64,000 bases of DNA from Mycobacterium sp. E2733 (GCF_001667585.1 NZ_LZJZ01000032.1:62001-126000), one strand, 5' to 3'. Shown: positions 26,608 to 39,764, counted from the stretch's first letter. Notes: generated by a model not told the origin, from the sequence alone. Translations and numbers: made by a program.

Positions 26608-29073
26608 CTAGTCGCCGACCGGCTCCTGGAGCACTTCGACTGTGGGGCCACCCAACACCGCGAGCAGGTTCTGTTCCATGGCGGCCCGCGCTTCGTGTTC
26701 GTCGCGGGCCGGCACCGTCACGCAGAAGACGTCGGCCGCCGTCGAGCCGAACGTGTTGACCTTGGCCCAGACGATGTCCGCACCCGCACGTTCGAGCGCA
26801 CCGGTCAGCAGCGCGAGCAGACCCAACCGGTCCATGGCGCGCACTTCGAAGAGCAACTGGCCGGTGGTCGCCGTGTCGAGCCACAGGATGCGGGGCGGGG
26901 CGGTCGACCGGGTGACGGGCACCCCGGCCTGAATCTCGCCGGCCCGCGCGGTCGCGGCGCTGACGGCGTCGCTGTCGCGCCGCTCCAGCGTGCCGAGGAC
27001 ATCGAGGTCCCCGGCCAGGGCGCCGTTGAATTGCTGGCGCAGTAAGCCTGATTCGGGCGGCGAGCCGAACACCGGCGACACCACGAACTCGACGATCGCG
27101 ACGCCCTCGTGAATGTTGGCCAGCGCCGAATGGATTCGCAGCGAGTTCACCGCCAGCACCGCCGCGGCTTTCGACACCAGCCCGCGCTGGTTGGGCGCAA
27201 GCATCACCGCGGTCAAGCGCTCTCGGTCACCGGGGTGGAGCTCCACGTGCACGCCGCGGCTGGCGGCCAGCGAAAGATAATGCGGGGCAATCGGTTCCGC
27301 CTCTGGGAGTGACTCCCCCGCCATCACCAGCCGGCAACGACGAACCAGGTCCTCGATCAACGATGCCTTCCAGTCGCTCCACACCCCGGGTCCGGTGGCC
27401 TTCGAATCCGCCTCCGCCAGCGCGTGCAGGAGTTCGAGCAGTTGCGGATCGCCGTGCAGGGCCGCCGCCACCGACTCGATGGTCTTGGGATCGTTGAGGT
27501 CGCTTCGGGTGGCCGTGATCGGCAGCAGGAGGTGGTGGCGGACCATGCCCGCGAGCGTGTCGGTGTCCTGGGCCGACAACCCCAGCCTGTTGCCGATCGG
27601 GATCGTCAATTCCGCGCCGAGCACACAGTGGTCCGTGCCGCGCCCCTTGCCGATGTCGTGCAGCAGCGCGCCGAGCGCGAGCAGGTCAGATCGCGCCACG
27701 CGGGTGGTGAGAGGAGCAGCGTTGACCGCTGTTTCGACGATGTGACGGTCGACGGTCCACTTGTGCGAGACGTCGCGCGGCGGAAGGTCGCGCACCGCGT
27801 CCCATTCCGGGAAGAGGCGGCCCCACAGCCCGGTGCGGTCCAGCGACTCGATCGTGTTCACCGCGGTGGGCCCGGCCAGGAGCACGACCAGCAGATCGTC
27901 CAGCGCCTCCCGCGGCCATGGCGACGGGAGGTCGGGAACGCTGTCGGCGAGTCGTTTGAGCGTGCCGGCGCCGATCGGCAGGCCGGTGTCCGCCGACGCG
28001 GCGGCGACTCGCAGGACCAAACCGGCATCGGTTTGGGGCTGGGCGTCGCGGGCGAGCACCACCTCGCCGTCGTACTCCACCACGCCCTCGTCCAAGGGTC
28101 GCCGCTTCGGCCGCCGCACCAGCGCGGTGAGCCCGCGTCGGGGCAGCGCGTTCTGCGCGGTCCGCAGGCCGGTTTCGGCGTGGTACGCGATGGTGCGGCT
28201 GACGCTGGAGAGCATGCGGGACAACGCAAACCGGTCCCCGACGCCCAACGCGGCGCTGACTTCGTCGGCGAACTGCGCCAGCAGTTGATCGAGTCCGCGC
28301 TTGGATACCCGGTGTAGTTCGGTGCGGACATCGAGCAGCGTGAGATAGGCGGCGTCCAGCGAGCCGCCGGGCGCGTCGGGATGCCCCATGCCGTGGCGGT
28401 CGATGAGCTGCGCGATGCCCAGCGCGTCAAGCAGTTGGACGTCGCGCAGCCCGCCCCGCCCCGACTTCAGGTCCGGTTCGGCTCGCTGCGCGATGCGCCA
28501 ACACCGTTGCCAGCGTTCGTATGTCATGGCGACGAGCTCGTCCATGCGGGATCGGATTGCGCTGCGCCACTGGCGTCGCGCCCCGTCGATCAGCTCCGCC
28601 GACAGCCGCTCGTCCCCCGCGATGTGGCGGGCGTCCAGCATGCCCAGCGCGGCCACCAGGTCGCTATTGGCGACGTCCAGCGCCCCGGACACGGTTCGCA
28701 CGCTATGGTCAAGCCGAACGTTGGCGTCCCACAGCGGATACCACAAGCCGTCGGCGACGCGCTGCAGCTCCGCGTCAGACCTGTTGTCGTGCAACAGCAT
28801 CAGGTCGAGATCGGAATACGGCAGCAGCTCTCGGCGGCCCAGGCCGCCGACTCCGGCGATCGCGAAACCGCTGCCGTCGGTGATGCCGATCTCGCCGGCC
28901 TTGGCGACCAACCAGGATTCGTGAAGCTCCAGCCAGGCTTTCCGGAGCTCCGCCGCGCCGAGGTGACCGCCTTCCGACAGCAGTTGGCGCCGAGCGGCGG
29001 CCAAATCGCTTGTACCGCCGGCGCTTCCTGCTCCCGCTCCAAATGACCCGGACGGGTCGGGTGGGCTTGTCAT
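26608..29073 (-). CDS. glnD: PII uridylyl/adenylyltransferase GlnD
   Basis: GlnD modifies PII according to nitrogen status; in actinobacteria it adenylylates GlnB/GlnK. The 821-residue protein has the nucleotidyltransferase domain ([21 protein letters not shown], about 70-90), the HD hydrolase domain ([18 protein letters not shown] near 470) and two C-terminal ACT domains ([35 protein letters not shown]). It is the last gene of amt-glnB-glnD, 45 bases after glnB. Length fits M. tuberculosis GlnD (808). Confidence 0.96.
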   Translation of the reverse strand: MTSPPDPSGSFGAGAGSAGGTSDLAAARRQLLSEGGHLGAAELRKAWLELHESWLVAKAGEIGITDGSGFAIAGVGGLGRRELLPYSDLDLMLLHDNRSDAELQRVADGLWYPLWDANVRLDHSVRTVSGALDVANSDLVAALGMLDARHIAGDERLSAELIDGARRQWRSAIRSRMDELVAMTYERWQRCWRIAQRAEPDLKSGRGGLRDVQLLDALGIAQLIDRHGMGHPDAPGGSLDAAYLTLLDVRTELHRVSKRGLDQLLAQFADEVSAALGVGDRFALSRMLSSVSRTIAYHAETGLRTAQNALPRRGLTALVRRPKRRPLDEGVVEYDGEVVLARDAQPQTDAGLVLRVAAASADTGLPIGAGTLKRLADSVPDLPSPWPREALDDLLVVLLAGPTAVNTIESLDRTGLWGRLFPEWDAVRDLPPRDVSHKWTVDRHIVETAVNAAPLTTRVARSDLLALGALLHDIGKGRGTDHCVLGAELTIPIGNRLGLSAQDTDTLAGMVRHHLLLPITATRSDLNDPKTIESVAAALHGDPQLLELLHALAEADSKATGPGVWSDWKASLIEDLVRRCRLVMAGESLPEAEPIAPHYLSLAASRGVHVELHPGDRERLTAVMLAPNQRGLVSKAAAVLAVNSLRIHSALANIHEGVAIVEFVVSPVFGSPPESGLLRQQFNGALAGDLDVLGTLERRDSDAVSAATARAGEIQAGVPVTRSTAPPRILWLDTATTGQLLFEVRAMDRLGLLALLTGALERAGADIVWAKVNTFGSTAADVFCVTVPARDEHEARAAMEQNLLAVLGGPTVEVLQEPVGD

Positions 29074-29118
29074 ACCCTCCCGGCCCGTCCGGCCTGGTTC
29101 AGCAATGTGCGGCTACGG

Positions 29119-30893
<1,775 letters not shown>

Positions 30894-30966
30894 TCGCTCA
30901 CCTCCGGTCGGACATGAATGGCCCTCAGGCGACGCCTGTGGCCTGCGAGAACCATGCGCAATGGTT

Positions 30967-31004
30967 GTTTCCGCGGTGGGGCCGGCGTGTTTCGGCGGTA
31001 TTAA
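30967..31004 (-). promoter_or_regulatory. Possible GlnR binding box upstream of amt
   Basis: On the minus strand the series TTAAT-n6-GAAAC-n6-GCCCC-n6-GAAAC fits the layout of a GlnR box: two exact GAAAC half-sites exactly 22 bases apart (complements at 30989-30993 and 30967-30971), preceded by a partial gTnAC half-site. GlnR controls the amt-glnK-glnD operon in M. smegmatis. The intermediate a-site is poor, so the match is partial. Confidence 0.45.
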
Positions 31005-31029
31005 CGTCCCGCGCGCCGTGTAAGCGGTT

Positions 31030-32355
31030 TCAGCCGAGGAGGGCGTCGACGAAGGCGCCCGGCTCGAACGGCGCCAGATCGTCGGGACCTTCCCCGAGCC
31101 CGACCAGCTTCACCGGCACCCCGAGTTCCTGTTGGACGCGAAATACGATGCCGCCCTTGGCCGTACCGTCCAGCTTGGTCAGCACCGCGCCGGTGATCTC
31201 GACGACCTCGGCGAACACGCGCGCCTGGGCCAGTCCGTTCTGCCCGATGGTGGCATCGAGCACCAGCAGCACCTCGTCGACCGCGGCGCGCCGTGTTACC
31301 ACGCGTTTGACCTTGTCGAGCTCGTCCATCAGCCCGACCTTGGTGTGCAGCCGGCCGGCGGTGTCGATGAGCACCACGTCGGCGCCCGAGGCGATGCCCT
31401 TGTCGACGGCGTCGAACGCCACCGACGCCGGGTCGGCACCTTCGGGCCCGCGCACCACCTCCGCGCCCACCCGTGATGCCCAGGTTTGCAGCTGATCGGC
31501 GGCCGCGGCCCGGAAGGTGTCGGCGGCGCCGAGCACGACGCGGCGCCCGTCGGCTACCAACACCCGGGCCAATTTGCCGACGGTGGTGGTCTTTCCGGTG
31601 CCGTTCACGCCGACGACCAGCAGCACCGACGGGTGGTCGGCGTGCGGCAGCGCGCGGATCGAGCGGTCCATGTCGGGGTGCAGCTCCCGGATCAGCACGT
31701 CGCGCAGCACGGCCTTCGCGTCGGCCTCGGTGCGCACGTCGCTGCCGGCCAGGCGGGCGCGCAGCTGCGACATCACCGACTCGGTGACCACCGGGCCGAG
31801 GTCGGCGACCAGCAGGGTGTCCTCGACGTCCTGCCAGGCGTCTTCGTCCAGGTCGCCGCCGCCGATCAGGCCCAGCACGCTGCGTCCCAGCGCGTTCTGC
31901 GACCTGGCCAGCCGGCCGCGAAGGCGCTCCAGCCGGCCCTCGGGCGGCGCGATGGCCTCGATCTCGGGCGCCTCGGGGGCTGGCGCTGGCTCGGGTACCG
32001 GCGGCGGTGGGGGCGCTACCGGCGGCGGGGCGGCAGTCGGCGGGGCCTCCGGTTCTGGGAGTTCGACCTCCGAGATGGTGCGCCGCGGCGCATCGCGAGG
32101 AATGGTGGCGTCGTCGCCCACCGCGGGCAGCCCCGTGGTGTCGAGCCGATCGGCCCCCAGATCGGCTCTAGCGGTCTGGCTGAAGGTGATGCCCGACGCC
32201 GCGGTGTAGCCACCCGACCGGTCGATCGCGCCGGGCTCGGGCTTGGCCGTGAAGCTGATCCGCCGGCGGCGGTACCGCACCAGCCCCAGGACCAGCGCCG
32301 CGATGACAACCAGGACAGCGACGACCGCGATGGCGATCCAAAGACCTTGCGACAC
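31030..32355 (-). CDS. ftsY: SRP receptor FtsY
   Basis: FtsY is the membrane receptor for Ffh-ribosome complexes. The 441-residue protein has an N-terminal transmembrane helix (about 4-26: WIAIAVVAVLVVIAALVLGLV region), a Pro/Glu-rich linker, and the NG domain with GVNGTGKTTTVGKLA near 247, LGAADTFRAAAADQL, DTAGRLHTK and TKLDGTAKGG. The start is GTG. It follows smc by 55 bases in the same direction. Confidence 0.96.
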   Translation of the reverse strand: MSQGLWIAIAVVAVLVVIAALVLGLVRYRRRRISFTAKPEPGAIDRSGGYTAASGITFSQTARADLGADRLDTTGLPAVGDDATIPRDAPRRTISEVELPEPEAPPTAAPPPVAPPPPPVPEPAPAPEAPEIEAIAPPEGRLERLRGRLARSQNALGRSVLGLIGGGDLDEDAWQDVEDTLLVADLGPVVTESVMSQLRARLAGSDVRTEADAKAVLRDVLIRELHPDMDRSIRALPHADHPSVLLVVGVNGTGKTTTVGKLARVLVADGRRVVLGAADTFRAAAADQLQTWASRVGAEVVRGPEGADPASVAFDAVDKGIASGADVVLIDTAGRLHTKVGLMDELDKVKRVVTRRAAVDEVLLVLDATIGQNGLAQARVFAEVVEITGAVLTKLDGTAKGGIVFRVQQELGVPVKLVGLGEGPDDLAPFEPGAFVDALLG

Positions 32356-32410
32356 GCTGACATTGTTTCAGGGGCGCGAGGCCGCGCGGTCGGCGCGGGG
32401 TCTACGCCGC

Positions 32411-35400
32411 CTACGAAGACTGCGAGACCAGCTGCTCCACTTGTTGCCCGCGCATCCGCTGTGAGATCACCGCGGTGATGCCGTCGCCCTGCATGGTCAC
32501 GCCGTATAGCGCGTCGGCGACCTCCATCGTCGGCTTCTGGTGCGTGATGATGATCAGCTGAGACCGGGCCCGCAGCAGCTCGAACAGGCTGATCAGCCGG
32601 CGCAGGTTGGTGTCATCGAGCGCCGCCTCCACCTCGTCCATGATGTAGAACGGCGACGGCCGGGCACGGAAGATGGCCACCAGCATCGCCACCGCTGTCA
32701 GCGCCTTCTCACCACCGGACAGCAGCGAGAGCCGGGTGATCTTCTTGCCGGGCGGGCGCGCCTCCACCTCGATGCCGGTCGTGAGCATGTCGTCCGGATC
32801 GGTGAGCCGCAGCCGGCCCTCGCCGCCGGGAAACAGCACGGTGAAGACTTCGCGGAATTCTCGTTCGACGTCGACGAAGGCGTCGCTGAACACCTGCAGG
32901 ATGCGGGCGTCGACGTCGGCGACGACGTCGAGCAGGTCCTTGCGGGCCGCCTTGACGTCCTCGAGCTGCGTGGACAGGAAGTTGTAGCGCTCCTCCAGCG
33001 CGGCGAACTCCTCCAGGGCCAGCGGGTTGACCCGGCCCAGCTCCGCGAGTTCGCGCTCGGCGCGTTTGGCGCGCCGTTCCTGGGTGGCCCGGTCGTACGG
33101 CATCGGGGCGGGCGCGACGACTTGCTCACCGCGTTCCCGCGCCTGCTCGAATTCGGCCATCTCGAGCTCGGTGGGCGGCAGCGCCACGTCCGGCCCGTAC
33201 TCGGCGATCAGGTCGGTCGGCGCCATTCCGAACTGCTCCAGCACCATCTGCTCGAGCTGCTCGATACGCATCGCCGCCTGCGCGTTGGCCACCTCGTCGC
33301 GGTGCAGTGAGTCGGTCAGGGTGGCCACCCGGGCGCTCAACGCGTTCACCTCCTCGCGCACCGCCGCCATCGCCGTCGCGCGCTCCTGGCGTTCGGCCGC
33401 CAACGCGTCGCGGATTTTCGACGTCGCCGCGACCACTCCGTCCAGCCGCTGCGCCAGCAGCCGTCCGGCGTCGGCCACGGCGGCGGCGACGGCGGCCGCG
33501 CGCAGCCGCGCCTCGCGCGCCTGTTGGGCCCGCAGCCGTGCCTCGCGTTCGGCGGCCGCGGCACGGCGCAGGGAATCCGCGCGCCCGCGCACGGCATTGG
33601 CCCGCTCCTCGGCGGTCCGCACCGCCAGCCGGGCCTCGACCTCGGCGCCGCGGGCGGCCTCGGCTCCGGCGGCGATCCGCTGTCGGACCTCCGCATGGTT
33701 GGGCTCCTCGGCATGCACGTGCTGCGTCTCCTGCGCGTTGCGCAGCCGGCTTTCCAGTTCGGTGACTTCATCGAGCGTCTGCGCGCGGCCGGATTCGAGC
33801 TCCTCGCGCTGCCGCAGCAACCTGGTCCACTCGTCTTCGGTCGTGCGGGCCTCCTGCCCGAGCCGGCCCAGTTGCTCGTACATCGCCGAGATCGCGGTGT
33901 CGGATTCGTTGAGCGCGGCCAATGCCTGCTCGGCGGAGTCCTGGCGGGCGGCCTGATCCGTCAGCGCGCCGGACAGGGCCGCGGTCAGCTGAGCGACCTG
34001 TGACTCCGCGGCGGCCAGCTCGCTGCCGGCCTTGTCGATTTCCGAGGTGACCTCGAGCGTGGACAACTTGCGGTCGGAACCCCCACTCACCCAACCGGCG
34101 CCCACCAGGTCGCCGTCGAGCGTGACCGCGCGCAACTGCGGGCGCGCCGCCACCAGCTCGAGCGCCTGATCCAGGTCGTCGACCACCGCGACACCCGAGA
34201 GCATCGCCGTGATGGCGCCGCGCAGCCGCGCGGGCGCGTCGATCAGGTCCAGCGCCCACAGGGCGGTGCCCGGCAGGGCGTCGCGCGCCACGGGGTGGTC
34301 GGCGGGCCAGTCGCCGAGCACCAGCGCCGCGCGCCCGCCGTCGGCCTGCTTGAGCGCGGCGACGGCGGACCGGGCCGCGCCGAGGCTTTCGGCGGCCAGC
34401 GCATCGGCCGCCGATCCCAGCACAGCGGCCAGCGCCGCCTCGTAGCCGGAGCGGACCTTTACCAGCTTGGCGATTGGCCCGAAAAGACCTGTACCAGAAT
34501 GGTTTTCGGTAAGCCAGGCCGCGCCGTCCTTACGCTCCAGGCCGACCGACAACGCGTCGATGCGGGCGCGCAACGAGGCCACCCGGCGTTCGGCGTCGCG
34601 TTCGGCGGATTGCAGTTCGGCGACGCGTGCGTCGGCCAGCCGTAACGCGGCCACGGTCCGCTCGTGGTGCTCGTCCAGGCCCACCTCGCCCTGGTCGAGC
34701 TCGCCGACGCGCCCCTGCACGGTTTCGAATTCCGCCTTGGACTGCTGCGCGCGGGCGGCGGCCTCTTCGATGCGTTCGGACAGCCGCGCGACGCTGTCGT
34801 CGATCGACTCGACGCGCGCCCGCATGGTCTCGACCTGACCGGCCAGCCGCGCCAGCCCCTCGCGCCGGTCCGCCTCGGCCCGCACCGCCGCCAGGTGGGC
34901 CCGATCGGCCTCGGCGGCCTCGCGCTCACGCTCACCCAGCTCGGCGCGGGCGGCATCGAGCCGCGTGCGCGTCTCGGCCAATTCGGCCAGCAATTGCTGC
35001 TCGGCGGCGGCCACCCGCTCGGCCTCGGCTTCCAGGGCGTCGGGATCGGTGTCGCTGGGCGGCGCCGGTTCCAAGTCGAGGTGCTGAGCGCGTTCGCTGG
35101 CGATGCGGACCGTCGCGGCCACCCGTTCGGCCAGCGCAGACAGCCCGAACCAGGTGTGCTGCACCGATTCGGCCCGAACCGAGAGTTCGGCCACCGCCGC
35201 CTCGTGCGCCGTGAGCTCCTCGGACGCCACGGCCAGGCGGGCGGCGGCCTCGTCGTGCTCGCGGCGGACTGCGGCCTCGGCCTCGAAGATGGCGTCGCGC
35301 TGCACCTGCCGGCTGACCAGGTCGTCGGCCGCCAGGCGCAACCGGGCGTCGCGCAGGTCGGCCTGGATGGTTTGGGCGCGGCGGGCCACCTCGGCCTGGC

Positions 35401-36019
35401 GGCCCAACGGTTTGAGCTGGCGGCGCAGCTCGGTGGTCAGGTCGGTGAGCCGGGCCAGGTTCGCCGACATCGCGTCGAGTTTGCGAAGCGCCTTCTCCTT
35501 GCGCTTGCGGTGCTTGAGGACGCCGGCGGCCTCCTCGATGAAGGCGCGACGGTCTTCGGGTCGCGACTGCAAGATCTCGTCGAGCTTGCCCTGCCCCACG
35601 ATGACGTGCATCTCCCGGCCGATCCCGGAGTCGCTCAGCAGCTCTTGCACATCCATCAAACGGCAACTGGCGCCGTTGATTTCATATTCGCTGGCGCCGT
35701 CACGGAACATCCGGCGGGTTATCGACACCTCCGAGTATTCGATGGGCAGCGCGTTGTCGGAGTTGTCGATGGTGACGGTGACTTCGGCGCGGCCCAGCGG
35801 GGCCCGCGACGAGGTGCCCGCGAAGATGACGTCTTCCATCTTGCCGCCGCGCAGAGTCTTTGCTCCCTGCTCCCCCATCACCCAGGCCAGGGCGTCGACG
35901 ACGTTGGATTTGCCGGAACCGTTGGGCCCGACGACCGCGGTAATGCCCGGCTCGAAACGTAGAGTCGTCGGCGATGCGAAGGACTTGAAGCCCTTCAGCG
36001 TCAGACTCTTGAGGTACAC
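32411..36019 (-). CDS. smc: Chromosome segregation protein SMC
   Basis: SMC with ScpA/ScpB compacts and segregates chromosomes. The 1202-residue protein has the N-terminal ATPase half with Walker [10 protein letters not shown] (31-39), coiled coil, a hinge near residues 500-650, the return coil, and the C-terminal half with the ABC signature [15 protein letters not shown] and Walker [14 protein letters not shown]. The GTG start gives [15 protein letters not shown], the universal SMC start. acyP lies 173 bases upstream and ftsY follows. Confidence 0.97.
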   Translation of the reverse strand: MYLKSLTLKGFKSFASPTTLRFEPGITAVVGPNGSGKSNVVDALAWVMGEQGAKTLRGGKMEDVIFAGTSSRAPLGRAEVTVTIDNSDNALPIEYSEVSITRRMFRDGASEYEINGASCRLMDVQELLSDSGIGREMHVIVGQGKLDEILQSRPEDRRAFIEEAAGVLKHRKRKEKALRKLDAMSANLARLTDLTTELRRQLKPLGRQAEVARRAQTIQADLRDARLRLAADDLVSRQVQRDAIFEAEAAVRREHDEAAARLAVASEELTAHEAAVAELSVRAESVQHTWFGLSALAERVAATVRIASERAQHLDLEPAPPSDTDPDALEAEAERVAAAEQQLLAELAETRTRLDAARAELGEREREAAEADRAHLAAVRAEADRREGLARLAGQVETMRARVESIDDSVARLSERIEEAAARAQQSKAEFETVQGRVGELDQGEVGLDEHHERTVAALRLADARVAELQSAERDAERRVASLRARIDALSVGLERKDGAAWLTENHSGTGLFGPIAKLVKVRSGYEAALAAVLGSAADALAAESLGAARSAVAALKQADGGRAALVLGDWPADHPVARDALPGTALWALDLIDAPARLRGAITAMLSGVAVVDDLDQALELVAARPQLRAVTLDGDLVGAGWVSGGSDRKLSTLEVTSEIDKAGSELAAAESQVAQLTAALSGALTDQAARQDSAEQALAALNESDTAISAMYEQLGRLGQEARTTEDEWTRLLRQREELESGRAQTLDEVTELESRLRNAQETQHVHAEEPNHAEVRQRIAAGAEAARGAEVEARLAVRTAEERANAVRGRADSLRRAAAAEREARLRAQQAREARLRAAAVAAAVADAGRLLAQRLDGVVAATSKIRDALAAERQERATAMAAVREEVNALSARVATLTDSLHRDEVANAQAAMRIEQLEQMVLEQFGMAPTDLIAEYGPDVALPPTELEMAEFEQARERGEQVVAPAPMPYDRATQERRAKRAERELAELGRVNPLALEEFAALEERYNFLSTQLEDVKAARKDLLDVVADVDARILQVFSDAFVDVEREFREVFTVLFPGGEGRLRLTDPDDMLTTGIEVEARPPGKKITRLSLLSGGEKALTAVAMLVAIFRARPSPFYIMDEVEAALDDTNLRRLISLFELLRARSQLIIITHQKPTMEVADALYGVTMQGDGITAVISQRMRGQQVEQLVSQSS

Positions 36020-36192
36020 GGCGAGCCAGACTACCGCTCAAATCGCCCGTGCCGCCCGCACCGAGGGGTGTCGCCCGGGCCGAAATACCGCCGCTGAGCA
36101 CAGTCGCCGCACTGGCCACAATGACCACATCAGTCACGGGATCGGAAGGGATGTCGCCCGCTGAAACGTGATAGGGCCGGCGCTATCAGGCG

Positions 36193-36486
36193 TCAGCGTT
36201 CGACGAAGCCTTCGTACCGTTCCTGCGGCTGCGACCAGTCGGCGACCACCCTGTGGACGCGGCCCGGCCTCGGCGGCCACGACTCGTCGCCTTCCAGCAG
36301 CGCCAGGAGCTTCTCGCCCGCTTCGCGCGGCCCCTGAGCGACCACCAGGACGCGGCCGTCGGTCTGGTTGGCAGCGTAACCCGTCAGGCCCAGCTCGAGC
36401 GCCCGGGAGCGCGTCCACCAGCGAAATCCGACGCCCTGGACTTCGCCGTGCACCCAGGCGGTGAGCCGGACGTCAGGCTCCGACAT
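36193..36486 (-). CDS. acyP: Acylphosphatase
   Basis: Acylphosphatase hydrolyses carboxyl-phosphate bonds. The 97-residue protein has the motif VQGVGFRWWTRSRA with the catalytic Arg, and the catalytic Asn in YAANQTDGRVLVVAQG. The ATG at 36486 matches the start of Rv2922A; a TTG two codons upstream also exists. It overlaps the end of the OsmC-family gene by 14 bases and precedes smc by 173 bases. Confidence 0.93.
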   Translation of the reverse strand: MSEPDVRLTAWVHGEVQGVGFRWWTRSRALELGLTGYAANQTDGRVLVVAQGPREAGEKLLALLEGDESWPPRPGRVHRVVADWSQPQERYEGFVER

Positions 36487-36886
36487 CGGCAACCTCGAGA
36501 TTGACCCGCGTGCCGGCCTTCAGCGTGCGCCCGACGGTGCAGACCAGTTCGATCGCCCGGTCGACCACCACCCGCAGCCGCTCCTTCTCCTCCGCGGACA
36601 GTCCGGACAGGTCGAGTTCGAGCGTCTCCTCGAGCAGCGGATAGACCTCGTGTTCGCGGTCGGCGTCCCCCGACACCCTGACCACCGCCTTGTAGTCATC
36701 ACCGAGCCGGCGGGCGAGCGGCTGATCGCTGGACATCCCGCTGCACGCGGCGAGCGCGATCTTCAGCAGCTCACCGGGGGTGAACACACCCTCGACGTCC
36801 TCCGAGCCGACCAGGACCTGCGCGCCACGCGAGCTGTATCCCGTGTAACGGCGCGACCCCGTGCGCTCCACCCAGAGTTCGGTCAT
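36473..36886 (-). CDS. OsmC/Ohr-family protein (Rv2923c-like)
   Basis: The 137-residue protein belongs to the OsmC/Ohr thiol peroxidase family, which reduces organic hydroperoxides. The first Cys lies in LLKIALAACSGMSSDQ and the second in IELVCTVGRTLKAG, the usual reactive pair. Substrate preference cannot be told. It is followed by acyP with a 14-base overlap and is divergent from the PIG-L gene with 54 bases between. Confidence 0.88.
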   Translation of the reverse strand: MTELWVERTGSRRYTGYSSRGAQVLVGSEDVEGVFTPGELLKIALAACSGMSSDQPLARRLGDDYKAVVRVSGDADREHEVYPLLEETLELDLSGLSAEEKERLRVVVDRAIELVCTVGRTLKAGTRVNLEVADVGA

Positions 36887-36940
36887 GCCTTACTTTTTAC
36901 CGGGCGGTGCTTGCGGTACGCCGCGGGCATACTGCGTTTG

Positions 36941-37456
36941 ATGGCCATCGTGGTCGCGTTCCACGCACATCCGGACGACGAGGTAATCCTCACCGGAGGC
37001 ACGCTCGCGCGGGCCGCGGCGGGCGGGCATCGCGTGGTCGTCGTCACCGCGACCGACGGGCGTGTGCACAACGAAGAAGCCGATTTCCGGCTGGACGAAT
37101 TGCGTGTGAGCGCAGGCATTTTAGGAGCCCCCCGGGTTGAGTGCCTCGGCTATGCCGATAGCGGTTATGGCCCTGTGTTCTACCCGGATCCGCCGGGTCG
37201 GATCCGCTTCGGGCGAGCGAATGTCGAGGAGGCGGCGCAGCGGCTCGCGGCAATACTGAGGGAGAACGCGGACCTCCTGCTCAGCTATCAGCCCAACGGC
37301 GGCTACGGCCATCGCGATCACGTCCAGGTGCATCACGTCGGCACGCGGGCTGCCGAACTGGCGTCGACGCCGCGGGTGCTGGAGGCGACCATGCCTCGCG
37401 AATTACTTGTGCGCGTTGGTCATCTCGCCCGTCTGCTGCGGCTGCCGGCACCCTAA
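36941..37456 (+). CDS. Short PIG-L/LmbE-family deacetylase, possibly truncated
   Basis: The protein starts MAIVVAFHAHPDDEVILTGG, which contains the zinc-binding AHPDDE motif of N-acetylglucosaminylphosphatidylinositol/MshB-type deacetylases. The second metal-binding motif, NGGYGHRDHVQVHHVG, follows near residue 125. It ends after 171 residues, whereas family members are usually 230-300, and the C-terminal part that normally follows the PRELL-type segment is missing. It could be a degraded gene or a short variant. No clear continuation was found in the other frames. Its ATG is well placed. Confidence 0.72.
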   Translation: MAIVVAFHAHPDDEVILTGGTLARAAAGGHRVVVVTATDGRVHNEEADFRLDELRVSAGILGAPRVECLGYADSGYGPVFYPDPPGRIRFGRANVEEAAQRLAAILRENADLLLSYQPNGGYGHRDHVQVHHVGTRAAELASTPRVLEATMPRELLVRVGHLARLLRLPAP

Positions 37457-37565
37457 GCGTTCGGCCTTGCCCGCCGGGGCCGCTCGCCGGGACATCTTCG
37501 ATCGATCCGCCGTCGGCCCGATCGAGTGGGCGTCCTGGGCGACGCCACTCGGTGTGTCGCGACCG

Positions 37566-37608
37566 TGGGCGCACGCTCAACGCCCTGGACGCACACTCAA
37601 ACCCGCGG
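37566..37608. repeat. Hairpin/direct-repeat element between PIG-L and mutM
   Basis: GCGCACGCTCAACGCC and GACGCACACTCAAACCC are two imperfect copies of one unit, ending in CCCGCGG. The layout repeats that at 1996-2048: imperfect CGCACnCTCA units, then CCCGCGG, between convergent genes and extending over the stop codon of the minus-strand gene (mutM here, xerC there). Confidence 0.5.
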
Positions 37609-38457
37609 CCGCGGTTGGCATCTCGGGCAGTAGAACGACGACCGGTTCATGAACTTCTCCCGGCGCATCACCGCGCCACAGCGGCGGCAATTCTGCCCTT
37701 CGCGGCCGTAGGCGTCCAACGACCGGTCGAAGTAGCCCGATTCGCCGTTGACGTTGATATACAGCGAGTCGAACGACGTCCCGCCTTGCGCCAGCGCGTC
37801 GCGCATCACGTCGGCCGCGGCGTCCAGGATGGCGCCCAACTGGCGGCGGCTCAACCCAGCGGCGATCCGGGCGCCGTTGACCTTGGCCCGCCACAGCGCC
37901 TCGTCTGCATAGATGTTGCCGATGCCTGACACCACCGTTTGATCGAGGAGCTGCCGCTTGATCTCGGAATGCTTGCGCCGCAATATGTTAACGACGGAAT
38001 CGCGGTCGAAGAGCGGATCCAGCGGGTCGCGGGCGAGGTGCGCGACGGGGACCGGCACGACGCTGCCGTCGACGTTCACCAGATCGGCGAGCATCCACCC
38101 GCCGAAGGTGCGTTGGTCGGCGAAGCTCAGCACCGTCCCGTCATCAAGCAGCGCGGAGATGCGGACGTGGTCGGCGCGCGGCACTTCTCCCAGCAGCATC
38201 TGCCCGCTCATGCCAAGGTGCACGACGAGCGCGGTGTCCGGCTGGTCCGGAGCGTCGAGCAGCAGCCAGAGGTACTTGCCGCGCCGATCGGTGCCGGTGA
38301 TCCGGGCCTCGAGCAGCCGGGCGGTGAGGTCGGCGGGCCCGGCCTCGTGACGGCGCACCGCGCGCGGGTGATGCACCCGGACGGCCGTGATCGTTTTACC
38401 CACAACGCGGGCCTGCAAGCCGCGGCGCACCACCTCGACTTCCGGCAGCTCGGGCAT
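37597..38457 (-). CDS. mutM: Formamidopyrimidine-DNA glycosylase
   Basis: MutM/Fpg removes 8-oxoguanine from DNA. The 286-residue protein begins [20 protein letters not shown] with catalytic Pro2 and Glu3, has the conserved [19 protein letters not shown] and [13 protein letters not shown] segments, and ends in a zinc finger with CRRC and CPRC pairs. It follows rnc by 12 bases; rnc-mutM linkage is conserved in actinobacteria. Length equals the M. tuberculosis protein to within a few residues. Confidence 0.97.
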   Translation of the reverse strand: MPELPEVEVVRRGLQARVVGKTITAVRVHHPRAVRRHEAGPADLTARLLEARITGTDRRGKYLWLLLDAPDQPDTALVVHLGMSGQMLLGEVPRADHVRISALLDDGTVLSFADQRTFGGWMLADLVNVDGSVVPVPVAHLARDPLDPLFDRDSVVNILRRKHSEIKRQLLDQTVVSGIGNIYADEALWRAKVNGARIAAGLSRRQLGAILDAAADVMRDALAQGGTSFDSLYINVNGESGYFDRSLDAYGREGQNCRRCGAVMRREKFMNRSSFYCPRCQPRPRV

Positions 38458-38469
38458 CTAATCGGGCAC

Positions 38470-39183
38470 CTAGGCGGACGTTTTCCCCGCGGTGTCCAGC
38501 ACTTCCAGCGCTTTCCACGTGGCCGCCGCGGCCTTCTGCTCGGCTTCCTTCTTGGAGCGCCCCACACCCGAGCCGTATTCGGTGTCCATCACGACGACGA
38601 CGGCGGTGAATTCCTTGTCGTGGTCCGGGCCGGTGGAGGTGACGACGTAGGACGGCGCGCCCATACCCCGCGCCGCGGTCAGCTCCTGCAGGCTGGTCTT
38701 CCAGTCCAGCCCGGCGCCCAGCGTCGGCGCGGCGTCCAGCAGCGCGCCGAACAACCGCAGGATCACTTCGCGGGCCGTGTCGATTCCGTGCCGCAGGTAG
38801 ATGGCGCCCAGCAGCGATTCCATGCCGTCGGCCAGGATGCTCGATTTGTCGGCGCCGCCGGTGTTGGCCTCCCCGCGTCCGAGGTAGAGGTGAACGCCCA
38901 GGCCGTCCGCGGACAGCTTGCGCGCGACATCGGCCAGCGCCTGAGTGTTGACGACGCTGGCCCGCAGCTTGGCCAGGTCCCCTTCCGAACGGTCGGGATG
39001 CCGGTGGTAGAGCTCGTCGGTGATGGTCAGGCCGAGCACGGCGTCGCCGAGGAATTCCAGACGTTCATTGGTCGGCAGACCGCCGTGCTCGTAGGCGTAG
39101 CTGCGATGCGTCAACGCCAGCGAAAGCAGCTCGTCGGGCAACTCGACCCCGAGGGCATCGAGCAGGTCTTGCCGTGACGTCAT
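38470..39183 (-). CDS. rnc: Ribonuclease III
   Basis: RNase III cleaves double-stranded RNA in rRNA processing. The 237-residue protein has the signature [20 protein letters not shown] (about 41-60), the second acidic cluster in [10 protein letters not shown], and a C-terminal dsRNA-binding domain (about 157-230: [37 protein letters not shown]). Its start overlaps the end of the upstream YceD-like gene by four bases. Confidence 0.97.
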   Translation of the reverse strand: MTSRQDLLDALGVELPDELLSLALTHRSYAYEHGGLPTNERLEFLGDAVLGLTITDELYHRHPDRSEGDLAKLRASVVNTQALADVARKLSADGLGVHLYLGRGEANTGGADKSSILADGMESLLGAIYLRHGIDTAREVILRLFGALLDAAPTLGAGLDWKTSLQELTAARGMGAPSYVVTSTGPDHDKEFTAVVVVMDTEYGSGVGRSKKEAEQKAAAATWKALEVLDTAGKTSA

Positions 39184-39764
39184 TGCTCACCCCGCGCCGC
39201 GTCGGGCTCGGGAAACATGCCCGCCAGCTTGGCCCACCGCGGGTCGATGCGGTCGTGGTGATGGTCCGGCTCGGCCGCGAGGGCAACGCCGCATTCGGGG
39301 CACAGCCCCGGGCAGTCGGGCGTGCACAGGGGCGAGAACGGCAGCTCCAGTCCGACGGCGTCGACGATCGCCTGCTCGAGATCGATGATGTCGTCGACGA
39401 TGTGGCCGACCTCGTCTTCCTCGGTGGTCGCCTCGGTCGTGCTGTCGGGGTAGGCGAACAGTTCGGTCAGCCGGACCTGCACGTGACCTTTGACCGGGGT
39501 GAGGCAGCGGGAGCATTCGCCGGCGGTGGGCGCGTCCACCGTCCCCGTCACCAAGACGCCCTCGGAGACCGACTGAACCTGTAGGTCGAGTTCCAATGGA
39601 GCGCCCGCCTCGATCGCGATCATGTCCAGCCCGATGCGCGACGGGGTGGGCACGGTCTTCCGCAGGGTCACCATCGCCCCGGGACGCCGCCCGAGCCGGG
39701 CGATGTCAATCCTCATCGGGGAGCTCAGATGGCGCTGCGAGGTGGTGCTGTGCTGCCGCGTCAT
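39180..39764 (-). CDS. DUF177/YceD-family protein (Rv2926c-like)
   Basis: The 194-residue protein is the YceD family member normally found near ribosomal and rnc genes, linked to 23S rRNA metabolism. It carries four or more cysteines (ECSRCLTPV and [13 protein letters not shown]), suggesting a bound metal, and [20 protein letters not shown] is the diagnostic motif. The usual rpmF neighbour is not adjacent here. The ATG at 39764 is chosen; the frame reaches 39953 but the extra part is arginine-rich and unlike the family. It is coupled to rnc. Confidence 0.88.
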   Translation of the reverse strand: MTRQHSTTSQRHLSSPMRIDIARLGRRPGAMVTLRKTVPTPSRIGLDMIAIEAGAPLELDLQVQSVSEGVLVTGTVDAPTAGECSRCLTPVKGHVQVRLTELFAYPDSTTEATTEEDEVGHIVDDIIDLEQAIVDAVGLELPFSPLCTPDCPGLCPECGVALAAEPDHHHDRIDPRWAKLAGMFPEPDAARGEQ

